Source: Algoriphagus ratkowskyi
Lineage (GTDB): Bacteria; Bacteroidota; Bacteroidia; Cytophagales; Cyclobacteriaceae
DNA: 64,000 bases
Reading direction: 5' to 3'
NCBI RefSeq assembly: GCF_002150505.1
Contig: NZ_MSSV01000015.1
Coordinates: forward strand, 124,001-188,000
Shown here one piece after another: positions 46,014 to 54,495 of the stretch. How positions within the stretch are numbered: position 1 is the first letter of the stretch; every line of letters starts with the position of its first letter. The notes beneath the pieces are model-generated. The model was given only the letters and a program-made list of their open reading frames with translations. It was not told the origin of the DNA and did not search any database. The position numbers and the translations under genes are program-made.

Positions 46014-46349
46014 TTAATCTAGGTCGTTTTCAAAGAGAAAATTTTGATAGGCATTCTGTAATTCCTGTAGAGCTTTGGTGTTTTTTTCCACACGAGCTAG
46101 AACTATACCATTTTCAAAAATCACTTTTGATTGGGCTATTTCCCCCATTTCGGCATATAAATGAGCGGCGGGAAAGTAGGTGGCAAGGTAAGTTGGATGT
46201 TCAGCAAGCAATTTGGCAAAGAGTGAATATGCCTCATCTTGATCTGATTCTCGAAATTCTATTGCAAGTGCATACCAGTTAAAAGGGTTTTCTGGTTCCT
46301 CTTCGGTAAACTGTCGGAGTAGCTGTATCCTATCCAGATTGGTCATCAA
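46014..46349 (-). CDS. Tetratricopeptide-repeat protein
   Basis: 111 residues, soluble, no signal peptide. Contains about two TPR motifs: NPFNWYALAIEFRESDQDEA and PTYLATYFPAAHLYAEMGEI. Likely a protein-interaction module. Divergent from etfB with 71 bp between starts. Confidence 0.82.
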   Translation of the reverse strand: MMTNLDRIQLLRQFTEEEPENPFNWYALAIEFRESDQDEAYSLFAKLLAEHPTYLATYFPAAHLYAEMGEIAQSKVIFENGIVLARVEKNTKALQELQNAYQNFLFENDLD

Positions 46350-46420
46350 TAGTTTTTTTAATTAAGTCCTTACTGTTATTTTCACGAGAAATAAATCTAA
46401 AATAATCTAACACTAAACCA

Positions 46421-47158
46421 ATGAAGATTCTTGTTTGTATCACCCACGTACCCGATACTACCTCCAAGATTCAGTTTACGGCCGACAATACCAAGTTCGA
46501 TTCTACTGGAGTTCAATATATAATTGGCCCATACGATGACTATGCTTTGGCGCGCGCTGTGGAACTTAGAGATCAGGCAAGTGGAAAGTTAACAGTTTTA
46601 AATGTAGGAGAGGCGGATTCGGATCCGACTTTGAGAAAAGCATTGGCAATAGGTGCTGATGATGCAATCAGGGTTAATTCTGCTCCTAAGGATTCCTATT
46701 TCGTAGCTCAGCAGATAGCCCATTACGCCAAAGAAGGTGGATATGATTTGATTTTGATGGGTAGAGAATCTATTGACTTTAATGGAGGAATGGTTCATGG
46801 AATGGTGGGCGAATTGCTTGGCATACCTTCTTTTTCACCAGTTATGAAGTTAGATGTAGATGGATCATCTGTGAAAATGGCGAGAGAAATTGAAGGAGGG
46901 AAAGAAATGTTGGAAGCAACTCTTCCTCTAATTGCTGGCTGTCAGGAGCCGATTGCAGAATGGAAAATCCCAAATATGAGAGGAATCATGTCTGCTAGAA
47001 CGAAGCCACTCACTGTGGTAGAGCCTGTTTCTCAGGACACGCAAGCTGAAGCGAGCAAGTATGAACTTCCTCCAGCTAAGGGCGCTGTTAAATTGGTCGA
47101 TAAAGATAATGTGGCAGAACTAGTGAGGCTTTTGAAAAACGAAGCAAAAGTACTTTAG
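46421..47158 (+). CDS. etfB: Electron transfer flavoprotein, beta subunit
   Basis: 245 residues. EtfB/FixA pattern: MKILVCITHVPDTTSKIQFT, GPYDDYALARAVELRD, DLILMGRESIDFNGG and the C-terminal PNMRGIMSARTKPLT. With EtfA it carries electrons from acyl-CoA and other dehydrogenases to the quinone pool through ETF:quinone oxidoreductase (not in the window). Thirty-four bp before etfA, same transcript. Confidence 0.95.
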   Translation: MKILVCITHVPDTTSKIQFTADNTKFDSTGVQYIIGPYDDYALARAVELRDQASGKLTVLNVGEADSDPTLRKALAIGADDAIRVNSAPKDSYFVAQQIAHYAKEGGYDLILMGRESIDFNGGMVHGMVGELLGIPSFSPVMKLDVDGSSVKMAREIEGGKEMLEATLPLIAGCQEPIAEWKIPNMRGIMSARTKPLTVVEPVSQDTQAEASKYELPPAKGAVKLVDKDNVAELVRLLKNEAKVL

Positions 47159-47192
47159 TATAAACCCATAACCTATTATAATTCAAGATATT

Positions 47193-48161
47193 ATGTCAAT
47201 TTTAGTATATATAGAACAAGCCGAGGGTAAGGTAAAAAAGACGAGCCTTGAGGCTGTTTCATTTGCAAATGCTCTAGCTGCACAGACTGGAGAGGGAGAT
47301 GTGGTAGCCGTAGCACTCGGTACGATAAGTAAAGAAGAATTAGCTGCTGTAGGAAAAGCTGGCGCTTCCAAAGTACTACATGGAGCTGACAGTAAGTTGG
47401 ATGCTGGAGTGATCCAAGCTCACGCTTCGGCTGTAGCTCAAGCATTTGGGCAAGTAGAAGCTAAAACTCTTGTGCTAGCCAAATCATCTTTAGGTGATGC
47501 GGTAGCAGCAAGACTAGCGATCAAATTGAAAGCTGGATTAGTTTCCAATGTCGTTGATTTGCCAAAAACTGATGGTGGATATATAGTCAAAAGAAGTATT
47601 TACACTGGAAAGGCTTTTGCCGAAACCACGGTGACTACCGAAAATAAAATTCTTGCAATCAAGAAGAATGCAATCGATTTAAAATTGGATGGAACTGATG
47701 CGCAAGTTGAAGAATTTGCAGTGTCCCTGAATGAGTCAGATTTTGCTTCTAAAATAACTTCCACAGAGCGCGCTACTGGAGACGTTCTTCTTCCAGAAGC
47801 TGATATCGTAGTTTCAGGCGGTAGAGGATTGAAAGGCCCTGAGAACTGGGGCATGGTGGAAGAAATGGCTAAAATACTTGGTGCGGCTACAGCGTGTTCA
47901 AAACCAGTTTCTGATCTAGGTTGGAGACCTCATCATGAGCACGTAGGTCAAACTGGTATAAAAGTCGCGCCTACTTTATACATAGCGATAGGAATTTCAG
48001 GAGCGATTCAACATCTTGCAGGGGTCAATTCCTCAAAGTGTATCGTCGTAATTAATAAAGATCCTGATGCGCCTTTTTTCAAAGCGGCAGATTACGGGAT
48101 CGTAGGTGATGCATTTGAAATTGTACCAAAACTAAACGAAGCATTTAAAGCTGAATTATAA
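47193..48161 (+). CDS. etfA: Electron transfer flavoprotein, alpha subunit
   Basis: 322 residues. N-terminal ETF domain MSILVYIEQAEGKVKKTSLE, C-terminal FAD-binding domain with VSGGRGLKGPENWGMVEEMA, DLGWRPHHEHVGQTG and AIGISGAIQHLAGVNSSKCI, all family hallmarks. Partner of EtfB. Seven bp upstream of the bifunctional-nuclease gene. Confidence 0.96.
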   Translation: MSILVYIEQAEGKVKKTSLEAVSFANALAAQTGEGDVVAVALGTISKEELAAVGKAGASKVLHGADSKLDAGVIQAHASAVAQAFGQVEAKTLVLAKSSLGDAVAARLAIKLKAGLVSNVVDLPKTDGGYIVKRSIYTGKAFAETTVTTENKILAIKKNAIDLKLDGTDAQVEEFAVSLNESDFASKITSTERATGDVLLPEADIVVSGGRGLKGPENWGMVEEMAKILGAATACSKPVSDLGWRPHHEHVGQTGIKVAPTLYIAIGISGAIQHLAGVNSSKCIVVINKDPDAPFFKAADYGIVGDAFEIVPKLNEAFKAEL

Positions 48162-48167
48162 ATTTTT

Positions 48168-48764
48168 GTGGAAAAACTCATAGAACTTGAGATTTTAGGA
48201 CTTTCGTCTAATCACTCCCAATCGGGGTCATTTACCTTAGTACTTGGAGAGGTGAGTGGCGCTAGACGCTTGCCGATAGTAATCGGTATGTTTGAAGCTC
48301 AAGCAATTGCCTTGGAAATCGAAAAAATCGTTCCTAATCGTCCCATGACGCATGATTTGTTTAAATCTTTTGCGGCTGGATTCAATTTCGACATCGAAAG
48401 AATCGTGATCACTGATATGAAGGAGGGGGTTTATTATGCTAAAATTAAGTGTAAAAGCGACCAAATCGAATCTGATGTGGATGCACGCCCTTCTGATGCA
48501 ATAGCGATAGCGATACGGTTTGGAAGTCCTGTTTATTGTACTGAAAAAGCTATGTCTGAAGGGGCCATTGAGCACTATGAGGTAGAACGAAAGGATGATG
48601 CTGATGAATCAAAACCAGCCACCCAAAAGTTCACCACTAAAAAAGAGCCTTCTCTGAAGGATTTTAGTTTGGATAAGCTTAATCAGATGCTTGACAAAGC
48701 GATTAATAACGAGGACTACGAGCGAGCAGCTCGGATCCGAGATGAAATAAACAAGAGAAACTAA
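48168..48764 (+). CDS. Bifunctional nuclease family protein (DUF151) with UVR motif
   Basis: 198 residues from a GTG start (no in-frame ATG nearer than residue 42). Residues about 1-135 form the DUF151/BFN domain: ELEILGLSSNHSQSGSFTLV, RRLPIVIGMFEAQAIALEIE and DARPSDAIAIAIRFGSPVYC. Residues 160-198 carry a UVR-like helical hairpin (LNQMLDKAINNEDYERAARI). BFN proteins in other lineages cut RNA and DNA; activity here is unproved. Six nt after etfA, so co-transcribed; this etfBA-BFN order recurs in Bacteroidota. Confidence 0.9.
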   Translation: MEKLIELEILGLSSNHSQSGSFTLVLGEVSGARRLPIVIGMFEAQAIALEIEKIVPNRPMTHDLFKSFAAGFNFDIERIVITDMKEGVYYAKIKCKSDQIESDVDARPSDAIAIAIRFGSPVYCTEKAMSEGAIEHYEVERKDDADESKPATQKFTTKKEPSLKDFSLDKLNQMLDKAINNEDYERAARIRDEINKRN

Positions 48765-48773
48765 TACCAGTTA

Positions 48774-48801
48774 GAGCCCGAGATTATCTCGGGCTTTTTT
48801 T
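48774..48801 (+). terminator. Terminator of the etfBA-BFN operon
   Basis: AGCCCGAGA (48775-48783) / TCTCGGGCT (48787-48795) with a 3-nt loop, followed by seven T. Confidence 0.9.
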
Positions 48802-48811
48802 ATAAAAAAAG

Positions 48812-48832
48812 AAATAACCTCAAAGGGCACAG
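48812..48832 (+). repeat. Degenerate AACCxCAAAGGxCACAG repeat
   Basis: AAATAACCTCAAAGGGCACA, related to the string at 1,250-1,286 and to inverted copies near 51.9 and 56.1 kb. Confidence 0.35.
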
Positions 48833-48952
48833 CATTGATTTAGTTTAAGTATGAAGTTTCACATTAGCTAGCTCATACTAGTTCAACTGCGATTGCACTC
48901 TGATGACTGTACACTTATTACCTTTTGCTCTTGATAACAAATTCAAGTCAGT

Positions 48953-48989
48953 CCAGTTGTCCTGCTTCTCCAGAAGCTGGACTTTTAAT
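48953..48989 (+). repeat. Dispersed hairpin repeat, copy 2
   Basis: CAGTTGTCCTGCTTCTCCAG followed by AAGCTGGACTTTTAAT, matching 21,994-22,027. GTCCxGCTT pairs with AAGCxGGAC around a 6-nt loop. Confidence 0.5.
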
Positions 48990-49147
48990 AACTTAAACTA
49001 CTTTTGTCAATATAACTGAATCCTGATCACTGAAAATTGATCACTTTTCTACCCCCTCATTTCTATTTCAACTGTATTCGCCGAAAGCAAGATTGTTTTC
49101 CGAGCAGGCGTTCCTTATTTTTAGGCCTTATTCGCAATAATTACTTA

Positions 49148-50434
49148 ATGGAGTATTTAAGAGGAGTCTTTGGTCTGGCCGTCATCGTTTTGGTGGCTTT
49201 TGTTTTTTCAAGCAACAAGAAAAGTATCGACTGGAGATTAGTTGGAATTGGAATTCTCTTACAATTAGTTTTTGGATTTTTGATTACTCAAGTTCCTATT
49301 GTAGAAAGTGGATTTGCGATGGTTAGCCGAGGTTTTGTGAAGTTTCTGAGTTTTAGCCGTGATGGAGCATCCTTTATTTTTGGAGACCTTGCTGGAGACA
49401 GTTACGGTTTCATTTTCGCTTTCCAGGTACTTCCTACTATTATTTTCTTCTCTACAGTTTCCGCAGGATTATATTATTTAGGAATACTTCAGAAAGTTGT
49501 TTTTGGTATCGCCTGGGTGATGGCGAGAACGATGAGACTTTCAGGACCGGAGAGTTTGTCCGCAGCAGGAAATATTTTTCTGGGACAAACTGAAGCACCT
49601 TTGCTGGTGAGACCCTTTATCCCAACCATGAGTAAATCAGAACTAATGTGCCTGATGACAGGTGGAATGGCGACTATTGCCGGTGGAGTTTTGGCTGGGT
49701 ATGTAGCTTTTCTGGGAGGTGACAGTTTGGAGGAGCAAAGTAAATTTGCAGCATATTTACTTGGAGCAAGTATTATGAATGCCCCGGCAGCGATTGTGAT
49801 GTCCAAGATGTTTATTCCTGAGGTAGAGAAGGAACGAACGGCCGCTAAGCTTGAAGTGAATGAAGAAGCGATGGGAGTAAATCTGATCGATGCGATGTCG
49901 ATTGGTGCTTCTGAAGGTTTGAAATTAGCGTTGAATGTTGGAGCTATGCTTTTAGCGTTTATAGCCGTCATCGCTGCAATCAATTTTCTTTTGATGGGGA
50001 TTGTGGGTGACATCACAGGATTGAATGAATTTGTAGTGAATAGCACAGGTGGCCAGTTTAAGGGCTTTTCTTTGGAATATCTTTTTGGCCAAGTCTTTAG
50101 ATTGTTTGCTTGGGTGATCGGAGTGGAGTGGGCTGATACGCTCCAGGTGGGTTCTTTACTTGGACAAAAGACCGTTATCAATGAATTTGTGGCTTATTTG
50201 AGCCTTTCAGAAATGAAGGAAATGGGAAGTCTAAGTCCAAAGTCGATTGTGATAGCAACCTATGCACTTTGTGGTTTTTCTAACTTCAGTTCAATTGCAA
50301 TTCAGTTAGGAGGTATTGCCATCATCGCACCAAATCAACAAGCAAATATTAGCAGACTAGGCTTGAAGTCATTGCTTGCAGCATCGCTTGCTTGCTTGAT
50401 GACGGCTACGATTGCTGGGATGTTGTTTGGGTAG
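49148..50434 (+). CDS. NupC/CNT-family nucleoside transporter
   Basis: 428 residues from the ATG at 49,148 (MEYLRGVFGLAV); the frame stays open 37 codons upstream but without similarity. Concentrative nucleoside transporter with about ten membrane segments, N-terminal GVFGLAVIVLVAFVFSSNKK, core motif GQTEAPLLVRPFI and SMSIGASEGLKLALNVGAML, and C-terminal ALCGFSNFSSIAIQLGG. Imports nucleosides with Na+ or H+. Confidence 0.95.
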   Translation: MEYLRGVFGLAVIVLVAFVFSSNKKSIDWRLVGIGILLQLVFGFLITQVPIVESGFAMVSRGFVKFLSFSRDGASFIFGDLAGDSYGFIFAFQVLPTIIFFSTVSAGLYYLGILQKVVFGIAWVMARTMRLSGPESLSAAGNIFLGQTEAPLLVRPFIPTMSKSELMCLMTGGMATIAGGVLAGYVAFLGGDSLEEQSKFAAYLLGASIMNAPAAIVMSKMFIPEVEKERTAAKLEVNEEAMGVNLIDAMSIGASEGLKLALNVGAMLLAFIAVIAAINFLLMGIVGDITGLNEFVVNSTGGQFKGFSLEYLFGQVFRLFAWVIGVEWADTLQVGSLLGQKTVINEFVAYLSLSEMKEMGSLSPKSIVIATYALCGFSNFSSIAIQLGGIAIIAPNQQANISRLGLKSLLAASLACLMTATIAGMLFG

Positions 50435-50470
50435 CTTCACTTTCAATATGCAATTTTTAAAGCTTTAATT

Positions 50471-50881
50471 ATGAATAAACTTTTCGTTATAGAAATTGTG
50501 AAATCAGATAACTATGAGGGAATTGTAAAATTCAGCAATTCAAGAGGGAATTCTATATATGCGAATTTTTGGGGACAAGATTTTGAAATCGGAAAATCTT
50601 ACATGGTTGAATTTTCTCATTTGGAATATTCATTAAGGTGGGAGGAAGTTTTCAGTGAAAATATAAACAAACAATGTAAAATTGACCAAGCTGAAAATCA
50701 AACTGCATATAATTGTTATGGGATAATCGAGTCTATAAATCCGACGGTTGCTGACTTCGGAGATTTGAAACTTTCAATTGGCGAGTTATCAAACGACCAA
50801 AAAATAGTCGATGAATTTATTTATTGGAAAATATTCCGACTTGATGTCTTTCAAATTTTGGAGCTGAATGATTTACATTGA
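50471..50881 (+). CDS. Hypothetical protein, 136 aa, AT-rich
   Basis: Soluble, no signal peptide, strongly acidic, with strand-like segments such as FVIEIVKSDNYEGIVKFSNS and SYMVEFSHLEYSLRWEEVFS. No family recognised. Codon use is more AT-rich than its neighbours, and it lies 37 bp after the nucleoside transporter and at the edge of a repeat island, all of which suggest acquisition. A clean 136-codon frame with ATG supports it being a gene. Confidence 0.6.
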   Translation: MNKLFVIEIVKSDNYEGIVKFSNSRGNSIYANFWGQDFEIGKSYMVEFSHLEYSLRWEEVFSENINKQCKIDQAENQTAYNCYGIIESINPTVADFGDLKLSIGELSNDQKIVDEFIYWKIFRLDVFQILELNDLH

Positions 50882-50940
50882 AATTCATTTAAAATTTTGT
50901 GTTTTTCTTGAATCATAATAATAACACCCACAGTATTTGA

Positions 50941-51031
50941 AAAAAATAGGCGGATAATCGATTTTATCATAACCCAACTTACCGCCTTTTACTTTTTACC
51001 TATTTTAAGAATTGCAACTTACAATTCATAC
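50941..51031 (+). repeat. Spacer-type repeat, copy 1 (hairpin with GGCGG/CCGCC)
   Basis: AGGCGG (50948-50953) ... TTACCGCCT (50979-50987), followed by ACTTTTTACC and AAGAATTGCAACTTACAA. The same layout recurs at 51,957-52,040 with GGTGG/CCACC, a paired base change on both arms. Weaker copies lie near 51,341-51,405 and 51,517-51,556. Confidence 0.65.
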
Positions 51032-51035
51032 ATTT

Positions 51036-51296
51036 TTTTAGATATACCGATCGTGCCTTTGACACTCATATTTATCTATAAATTTGACTAAACCCCGAAT
51101 TTCGCTTCGCTGTATTTGGGGCTATTATGGGAATTGCCGTTGGCAATTTCTCGGGATCTGAATTAGATTATAGTTCTGAAAATCTAAAAATGATTAGGGT
51201 ATTGTTTTGTGCCAACGGCACAACCAGTAACAGCCCAGAATGAAATTCTGGGTTAAAAAATATCTGATGGTTCTCTAGAGTGCCAAAGGCACGATC
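51036..51296. repeat. Composite palindromic element, copy A (about 261 bp)
   Basis: Begins GATATACCGATCGTGCCTTT and ends AGTGCCAAAGGCACGATC. The two ends are inverted repeats of the 18-mer GATCGTGCCTTTGGCACT (one mismatch at the left end here). Inside are further palindromes: CCCCGAA...TTTGGGG, ATTGCCGTTGGCAAT, GTGCCAACGGCAC (51,209-51,221) and CCCAGAATGAAATTCTGGG. Direct repeat of 51,566-51,825. Confidence 0.8.
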
Positions 51297-51565
51297 CATA
51301 TTCCATGTAAAATCCGACTCTTCATCCCTCCATTAAAATAAGAGGTAAAAAATATCTTGTATTTACATCTCACTTTTCACCTCGAACTTCTTACAACTTA
51401 CAAGAAAGTATTTCGCTTAGAGTCCCAGCCCTGACGAGCAGGGCTTTGGTATTCAGGGCTTTCAGCCCTATTATTCAAAGTCATCAGTTTTTAGTTTCTG
51501 AGGGATTCCTCGTGTTCAATTTCACTATTACCTCATACAAGAATTACTACTTAGAAATGAAACAA

Positions 51566-51825
51566 TTTTAGATATACCGATCGTGCCTTTGGCACTCGTA
51601 TTTATCTATAAACTTGACTAAACCCCGAATTGCGCTTCGCTGTATTCGGGGCTTTTATGGTAATTGCCGTTGGCAATTTCTCGGGATCTGAATTAGATCA
51701 CAGTTTTGATAATCCAAAATGATAAGGTTTTCGTCTTGTGCCAACGTTACAACCAGTAACAGCCCAGAATGAAATTCTGGGTTATAAAATATCTGATGGT
51801 TTTCCAGAGTGCCAACGGCACGATC
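51566..51825. repeat. Composite palindromic element, copy B (about 260 bp)
   Basis: Same order and orientation as copy A at an offset of 529-530 bp. Terminal inverted repeat 51,579-51,596 against 51,808-51,825 differs at 1 of 18. CCCCGAA...TTCGGGG and the CCCAGAA/TTCTGGG stem are intact; the GTGCCAACGGCAC palindrome is decayed to GTGCCAACGTTAC. No ORF of a transposase is inside, so if mobile it is non-autonomous. Confidence 0.8.
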
Positions 51826-51909
51826 AGTGTCATGATTCAACTACAGGTGAGAGAAACTAGCTGAGGTACGACAATTAAAACTATCCCTGAAAGAATTCAA
51901 CAACATTAC

Positions 51910-51947
51910 CCTTTGCGCTTTCTTTGTGATCTTCGTGGCTAAAAATA
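51910..51947 (-). repeat. Dispersed repeat, inverted copy (CACAAAG...GCGCAAAGG)
   Basis: On the plus strand CCTTTGCGCTTTCTTTGTGA then TCTTCGTGGCTAAAAAT. Matches 56,055-56,083 and, inverted, 1,250-1,286. Confidence 0.45.
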
Positions 51948-51956
51948 GAAATCTAT

Positions 51957-52040
51957 CAAAAAAGGTGGTAAATGGAATTCATCAGAACCCAACTTACCAC
52001 CTCTCACTTTTTACCTCTTACAAGAATTACAACTTACAAA
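51957..52040 (+). repeat. Spacer-type repeat, copy with GGTGG/CCACC hairpin
   Basis: AGGTGGTAA (51963-51971) / TTACCACCT (51994-52002), a perfect 9-bp stem, then ACTTTTTACC and AAGAATTACAACTTACAA. Counterpart of 50,941-51,031. Confidence 0.65.
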
Positions 52041-52058
52041 TCTTACGATTTACAAACT

Positions 52059-53531
52059 TTACTTATCCCCGTAAAGCTTTTTCCCTGCTTCCTGGTACTT
52101 ATCACCAGCAACCCACATTGGCTGCTCTTTGTTGTTCGCGATGTTTTGCGCAGCTAGGATAAATGACTTCCAATAAAGGGTCACATAATCCAAATCCATG
52201 GAATCCACGTGATCCCCAGCTTTGTGATAATACTTGTTAATCTCATCATCAAAAGCAGTGAATCCTAAACTGAAGGTAGGAGCGGGGATGCCTTCTTTGG
52301 CGAAGTTCACATTATCCGATCTATCGTAAAGTCCCTGCTCTGGAGCTGGATCAGCAATTGCTTTCAGTCCAAAATCAGAAACAGCTTCCGATACTAAGTC
52401 ATCAGCAGTTGTTCTTCCCAAACCAATCACGGTAATGATAGATGTGTCATTGTAACCAGCACCATCGATATTCAGATTGTAAATGATTTGATTTAATGGA
52501 ATTAGGGGATTGCTTGCAAAATATCCACTACCCAACAATCCTTTTTCCTCAGCTGTCCAAAGCGCTAAAAGTATAGATCTTTTTGGAGGGTTTTTGGCAA
52601 AAAACTTAGCTGCATTCATTACAGCTACTGTTCCCACAGCATTGTCACGAGTTCCGTTGTAAATGGAATCTCCACTTGCATCTGGTGTCCCAATTCCCAC
52701 ATGATCGTAATGCGCAGACAGCATCACAAATTCATTTTTTAGTGTTTTGTCCGTTCCCTCGATCCAGGCAAGCACATTTTTCCCTTCAACAGGTGTATTT
52801 TTTTTGCCTTCAATGGAAAGAGAAGCCTCCACCTTTCCGGCAGTTAATTGATTTTTAAAGGTGTTTTTCACATCCTCTATCCAGATATATGGCATTTTGC
52901 TTGATTCTCCATTATCAACGACCATCTGAGTGCGATTCAAATAATTGGAAATCAAAGGCCATGGAATAGATGGAATGTTAAATCGTTCGATCACTCCAAT
53001 AGCACCTGCAGCTTCTGCAAGTTTAGCTTTCTCAGCACCCAAGCTGAACAAATCAGCAGGACTCATTCGGTCTGGAGCACCTACATTTGTCAACAAGATT
53101 TTACCTTTCAGGTCTTTTCCTTCCAGATCTGCGGCCATTCCAAACCCTACATCTACCAACTCATATTTCCCAGAAATAGCACCTCCATTAATTACAAGCA
53201 TGTTTTTTCCTTGAGAATAAACCGAATCTCTCAATTTTATTTCTCCTTTGGTAGGAGGCGATGACATTATAAAAGGAATGTTTTGAAAAAAGCCATCTCC
53301 TCCAGGAACTGGCTTTGCACCAGCAGATTCTAGTTGCTTGGCGATGAAATCATAGGCAAGTGCCATCTCAGGAGTGCCAGGATCTCTACCTTTCAGTTCA
53401 TCAGATGCTAGGTAAGTCAGTTCAGAAATTGCTGCTTTTTCATTGAATTTCTTGTCAATTTTCTTCTTTTGAGCCTCAGCTACAAAAGTCACGGATAGTA
53501 AAAGGCTAAGGCCTAAAAGTGATTTCTTCAT
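52059..53531 (-). CDS. Secreted M28-family metallopeptidase
   Basis: 490 residues; signal peptide ends near VAEAQ (residue 20). The N-terminal block SELTYLASDELKGRDPGTPE is typical of M28 aminopeptidases; a PA-like insert (about 100-220) precedes the zinc core MLSAHYDHVGIG, YNGTRDNAVGTVAVMNAAKF and LLALWTAEEKGLLGSGYFA. The terminal His ligand is in YYHKAGDHVDSMDLDY. Probably a periplasmic aminopeptidase. Its 3' end abuts the repeat island. Confidence 0.93.
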   Translation of the reverse strand: MKKSLLGLSLLLSVTFVAEAQKKKIDKKFNEKAAISELTYLASDELKGRDPGTPEMALAYDFIAKQLESAGAKPVPGGDGFFQNIPFIMSSPPTKGEIKLRDSVYSQGKNMLVINGGAISGKYELVDVGFGMAADLEGKDLKGKILLTNVGAPDRMSPADLFSLGAEKAKLAEAAGAIGVIERFNIPSIPWPLISNYLNRTQMVVDNGESSKMPYIWIEDVKNTFKNQLTAGKVEASLSIEGKKNTPVEGKNVLAWIEGTDKTLKNEFVMLSAHYDHVGIGTPDASGDSIYNGTRDNAVGTVAVMNAAKFFAKNPPKRSILLALWTAEEKGLLGSGYFASNPLIPLNQIIYNLNIDGAGYNDTSIITVIGLGRTTADDLVSEAVSDFGLKAIADPAPEQGLYDRSDNVNFAKEGIPAPTFSLGFTAFDDEINKYYHKAGDHVDSMDLDYVTLYWKSFILAAQNIANNKEQPMWVAGDKYQEAGKKLYGDK

Positions 53532-53600
53532 AGGGTTTATAAATTGTGGATTTTTGAATATATGATTATCCGCTTGTTACTAGCAACCATTAGTTTTAAT

Positions 53601-53632
53601 TGACGGGAGACAGAAGACAGGAGACCGAAGTG
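53601..53632 (+). repeat. Dispersed GAAGACAGGAGACCGAAG repeat
   Basis: TGACGGGAGACAGAAGACAG then GAGACCGAAGTG, family of 38,699, 42,902 and 56,890. Lies upstream of the M28 gene. Confidence 0.5.
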
Positions 53633-53735
53633 GCCTGAAACATAGAATAAAATTATTCGAATTTGAGTTTGCTTTTTTAATGTCAGAAAAGCGGATTTGA
53701 CTACTAAAGTATTTAAATTTTGGGAAATGGCGATC

Positions 53736-54443
53736 CTATTCCTTTAGATGAAGGGCTGTCCATCCTAAATCAGTGATGGTTTTTTGGAAATGGCCTGGAA
53801 GCTCAGCTCGTACGATGAGAGTTTCTTTCAAAATAGGGTGGGTAAACTCAAGTTGTCTCGCATGCAAAAGCAAGTTTTCCATTCCAAATTGTTTCTCGAA
53901 AAACTGGTTCTGCTTATTGTCTCCATGCTTCCTATCCCCCAAAATATAGTGTCGTATATGTGCCAAATGCCGACGGATCTGATGAGTTCGACCAGTTTCA
54001 GGTTTCAATTCAAGCAAACTATAGCGGCTTGTCGGGTACCTTCCAGTGGTGTCAAACGGGATCTCACCTTCCTCTAAAACTTTATAATGTGTTTGCGCTT
54101 CCTGCAGTTTGTTTGAGCGCTCACTTGTGAGTGGATGGTCAATTAGAGCTGATCTGATAGCAGGAATCCCACGAACTATCGCCAAATAAGTTTTCTGCAC
54201 AGATCGATCAGCAAATTGCTGTTTCAGCATGGGCAGAATATCTTCTTTTTTGGAGAAAAGTAAAACCCCACTCGTAGGTCTGTCCAAGCGATGTACAGGA
54301 TATACATGCTGCCCAATTTGATCACGGAGCATTTGCAAGGCAAAAACAGTTTCCTCTGCTGCGATGGAAGTTCGGTGAACCAACAGTCCCGAAGGCTTAT
54401 TAATTGCGATAATAAAATCGTCTTCGAAAAGTATTTCTAACAC
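53736..54443 (-). CDS. RluA-family pseudouridine synthase (TruC-like)
   Basis: 235 residues without an S4 domain. Catalytic motif VHRLDRPTSGVLLFSK (Asp in HRLD), N-terminal ILFEDDFIIAINKPSGLLVH and C-terminal ETGRTHQIRRHLAHI plus LGDRKHGD. Size and the missing S4 domain fit TruC (tRNA U65); RluA itself is the alternative. Downstream of mnmA on the same strand with hairpins between. Confidence 0.9.
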   Translation of the reverse strand: MLEILFEDDFIIAINKPSGLLVHRTSIAAEETVFALQMLRDQIGQHVYPVHRLDRPTSGVLLFSKKEDILPMLKQQFADRSVQKTYLAIVRGIPAIRSALIDHPLTSERSNKLQEAQTHYKVLEEGEIPFDTTGRYPTSRYSLLELKPETGRTHQIRRHLAHIRHYILGDRKHGDNKQNQFFEKQFGMENLLLHARQLEFTHPILKETLIVRAELPGHFQKTITDLGWTALHLKE

Positions 54444-54495
54444 AGGGGAATTTAAAATGGAATAATTTAAAATTGAAAATGAATGAGTAGTGAAA

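Larger units (their letters stand above)
48802..49147. other. Intergenic region with two dispersed repeats
   Basis: 346 bp before nupC-like gene. Holds the AACCTCAAAGGGCACAG repeat (48,812-48,832) and the hairpin repeat (48,953-48,989). No gene or clear promoter seen. Confidence 0.5.
50882..52058. other. Repeat island of alternating palindromic elements
   Basis: 1.18 kb without genes, built as spacer repeat, composite element A, spacer repeats, composite element B, spacer repeat (see the following entries). Additional hairpins lie between the composites, e.g. GCCCTGACGAGCAGGGC (51,433-51,449) followed by AGGGCTTTCAGCCCT (51,457-51,471). A 61-codon ORF across element B is only the repeat read in frame. 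Confidence 0.75.

Noticed and set aside
49489-50181. 230-codon minus-strand ORF inside the nucleoside transporter gene
   Set aside because: Long but a shadow: the plus-strand frame is a clear CNT transporter with conserved motifs.
51655-51840. 61-codon ORF in the repeat island
   Set aside because: It is the palindromic composite element read in frame, not a gene.
50882-52058. CRISPR array
   Set aside because: Repeats are long, few, unequal and palindromic composites, not short regular repeats with unique spacers, and no cas genes are present.
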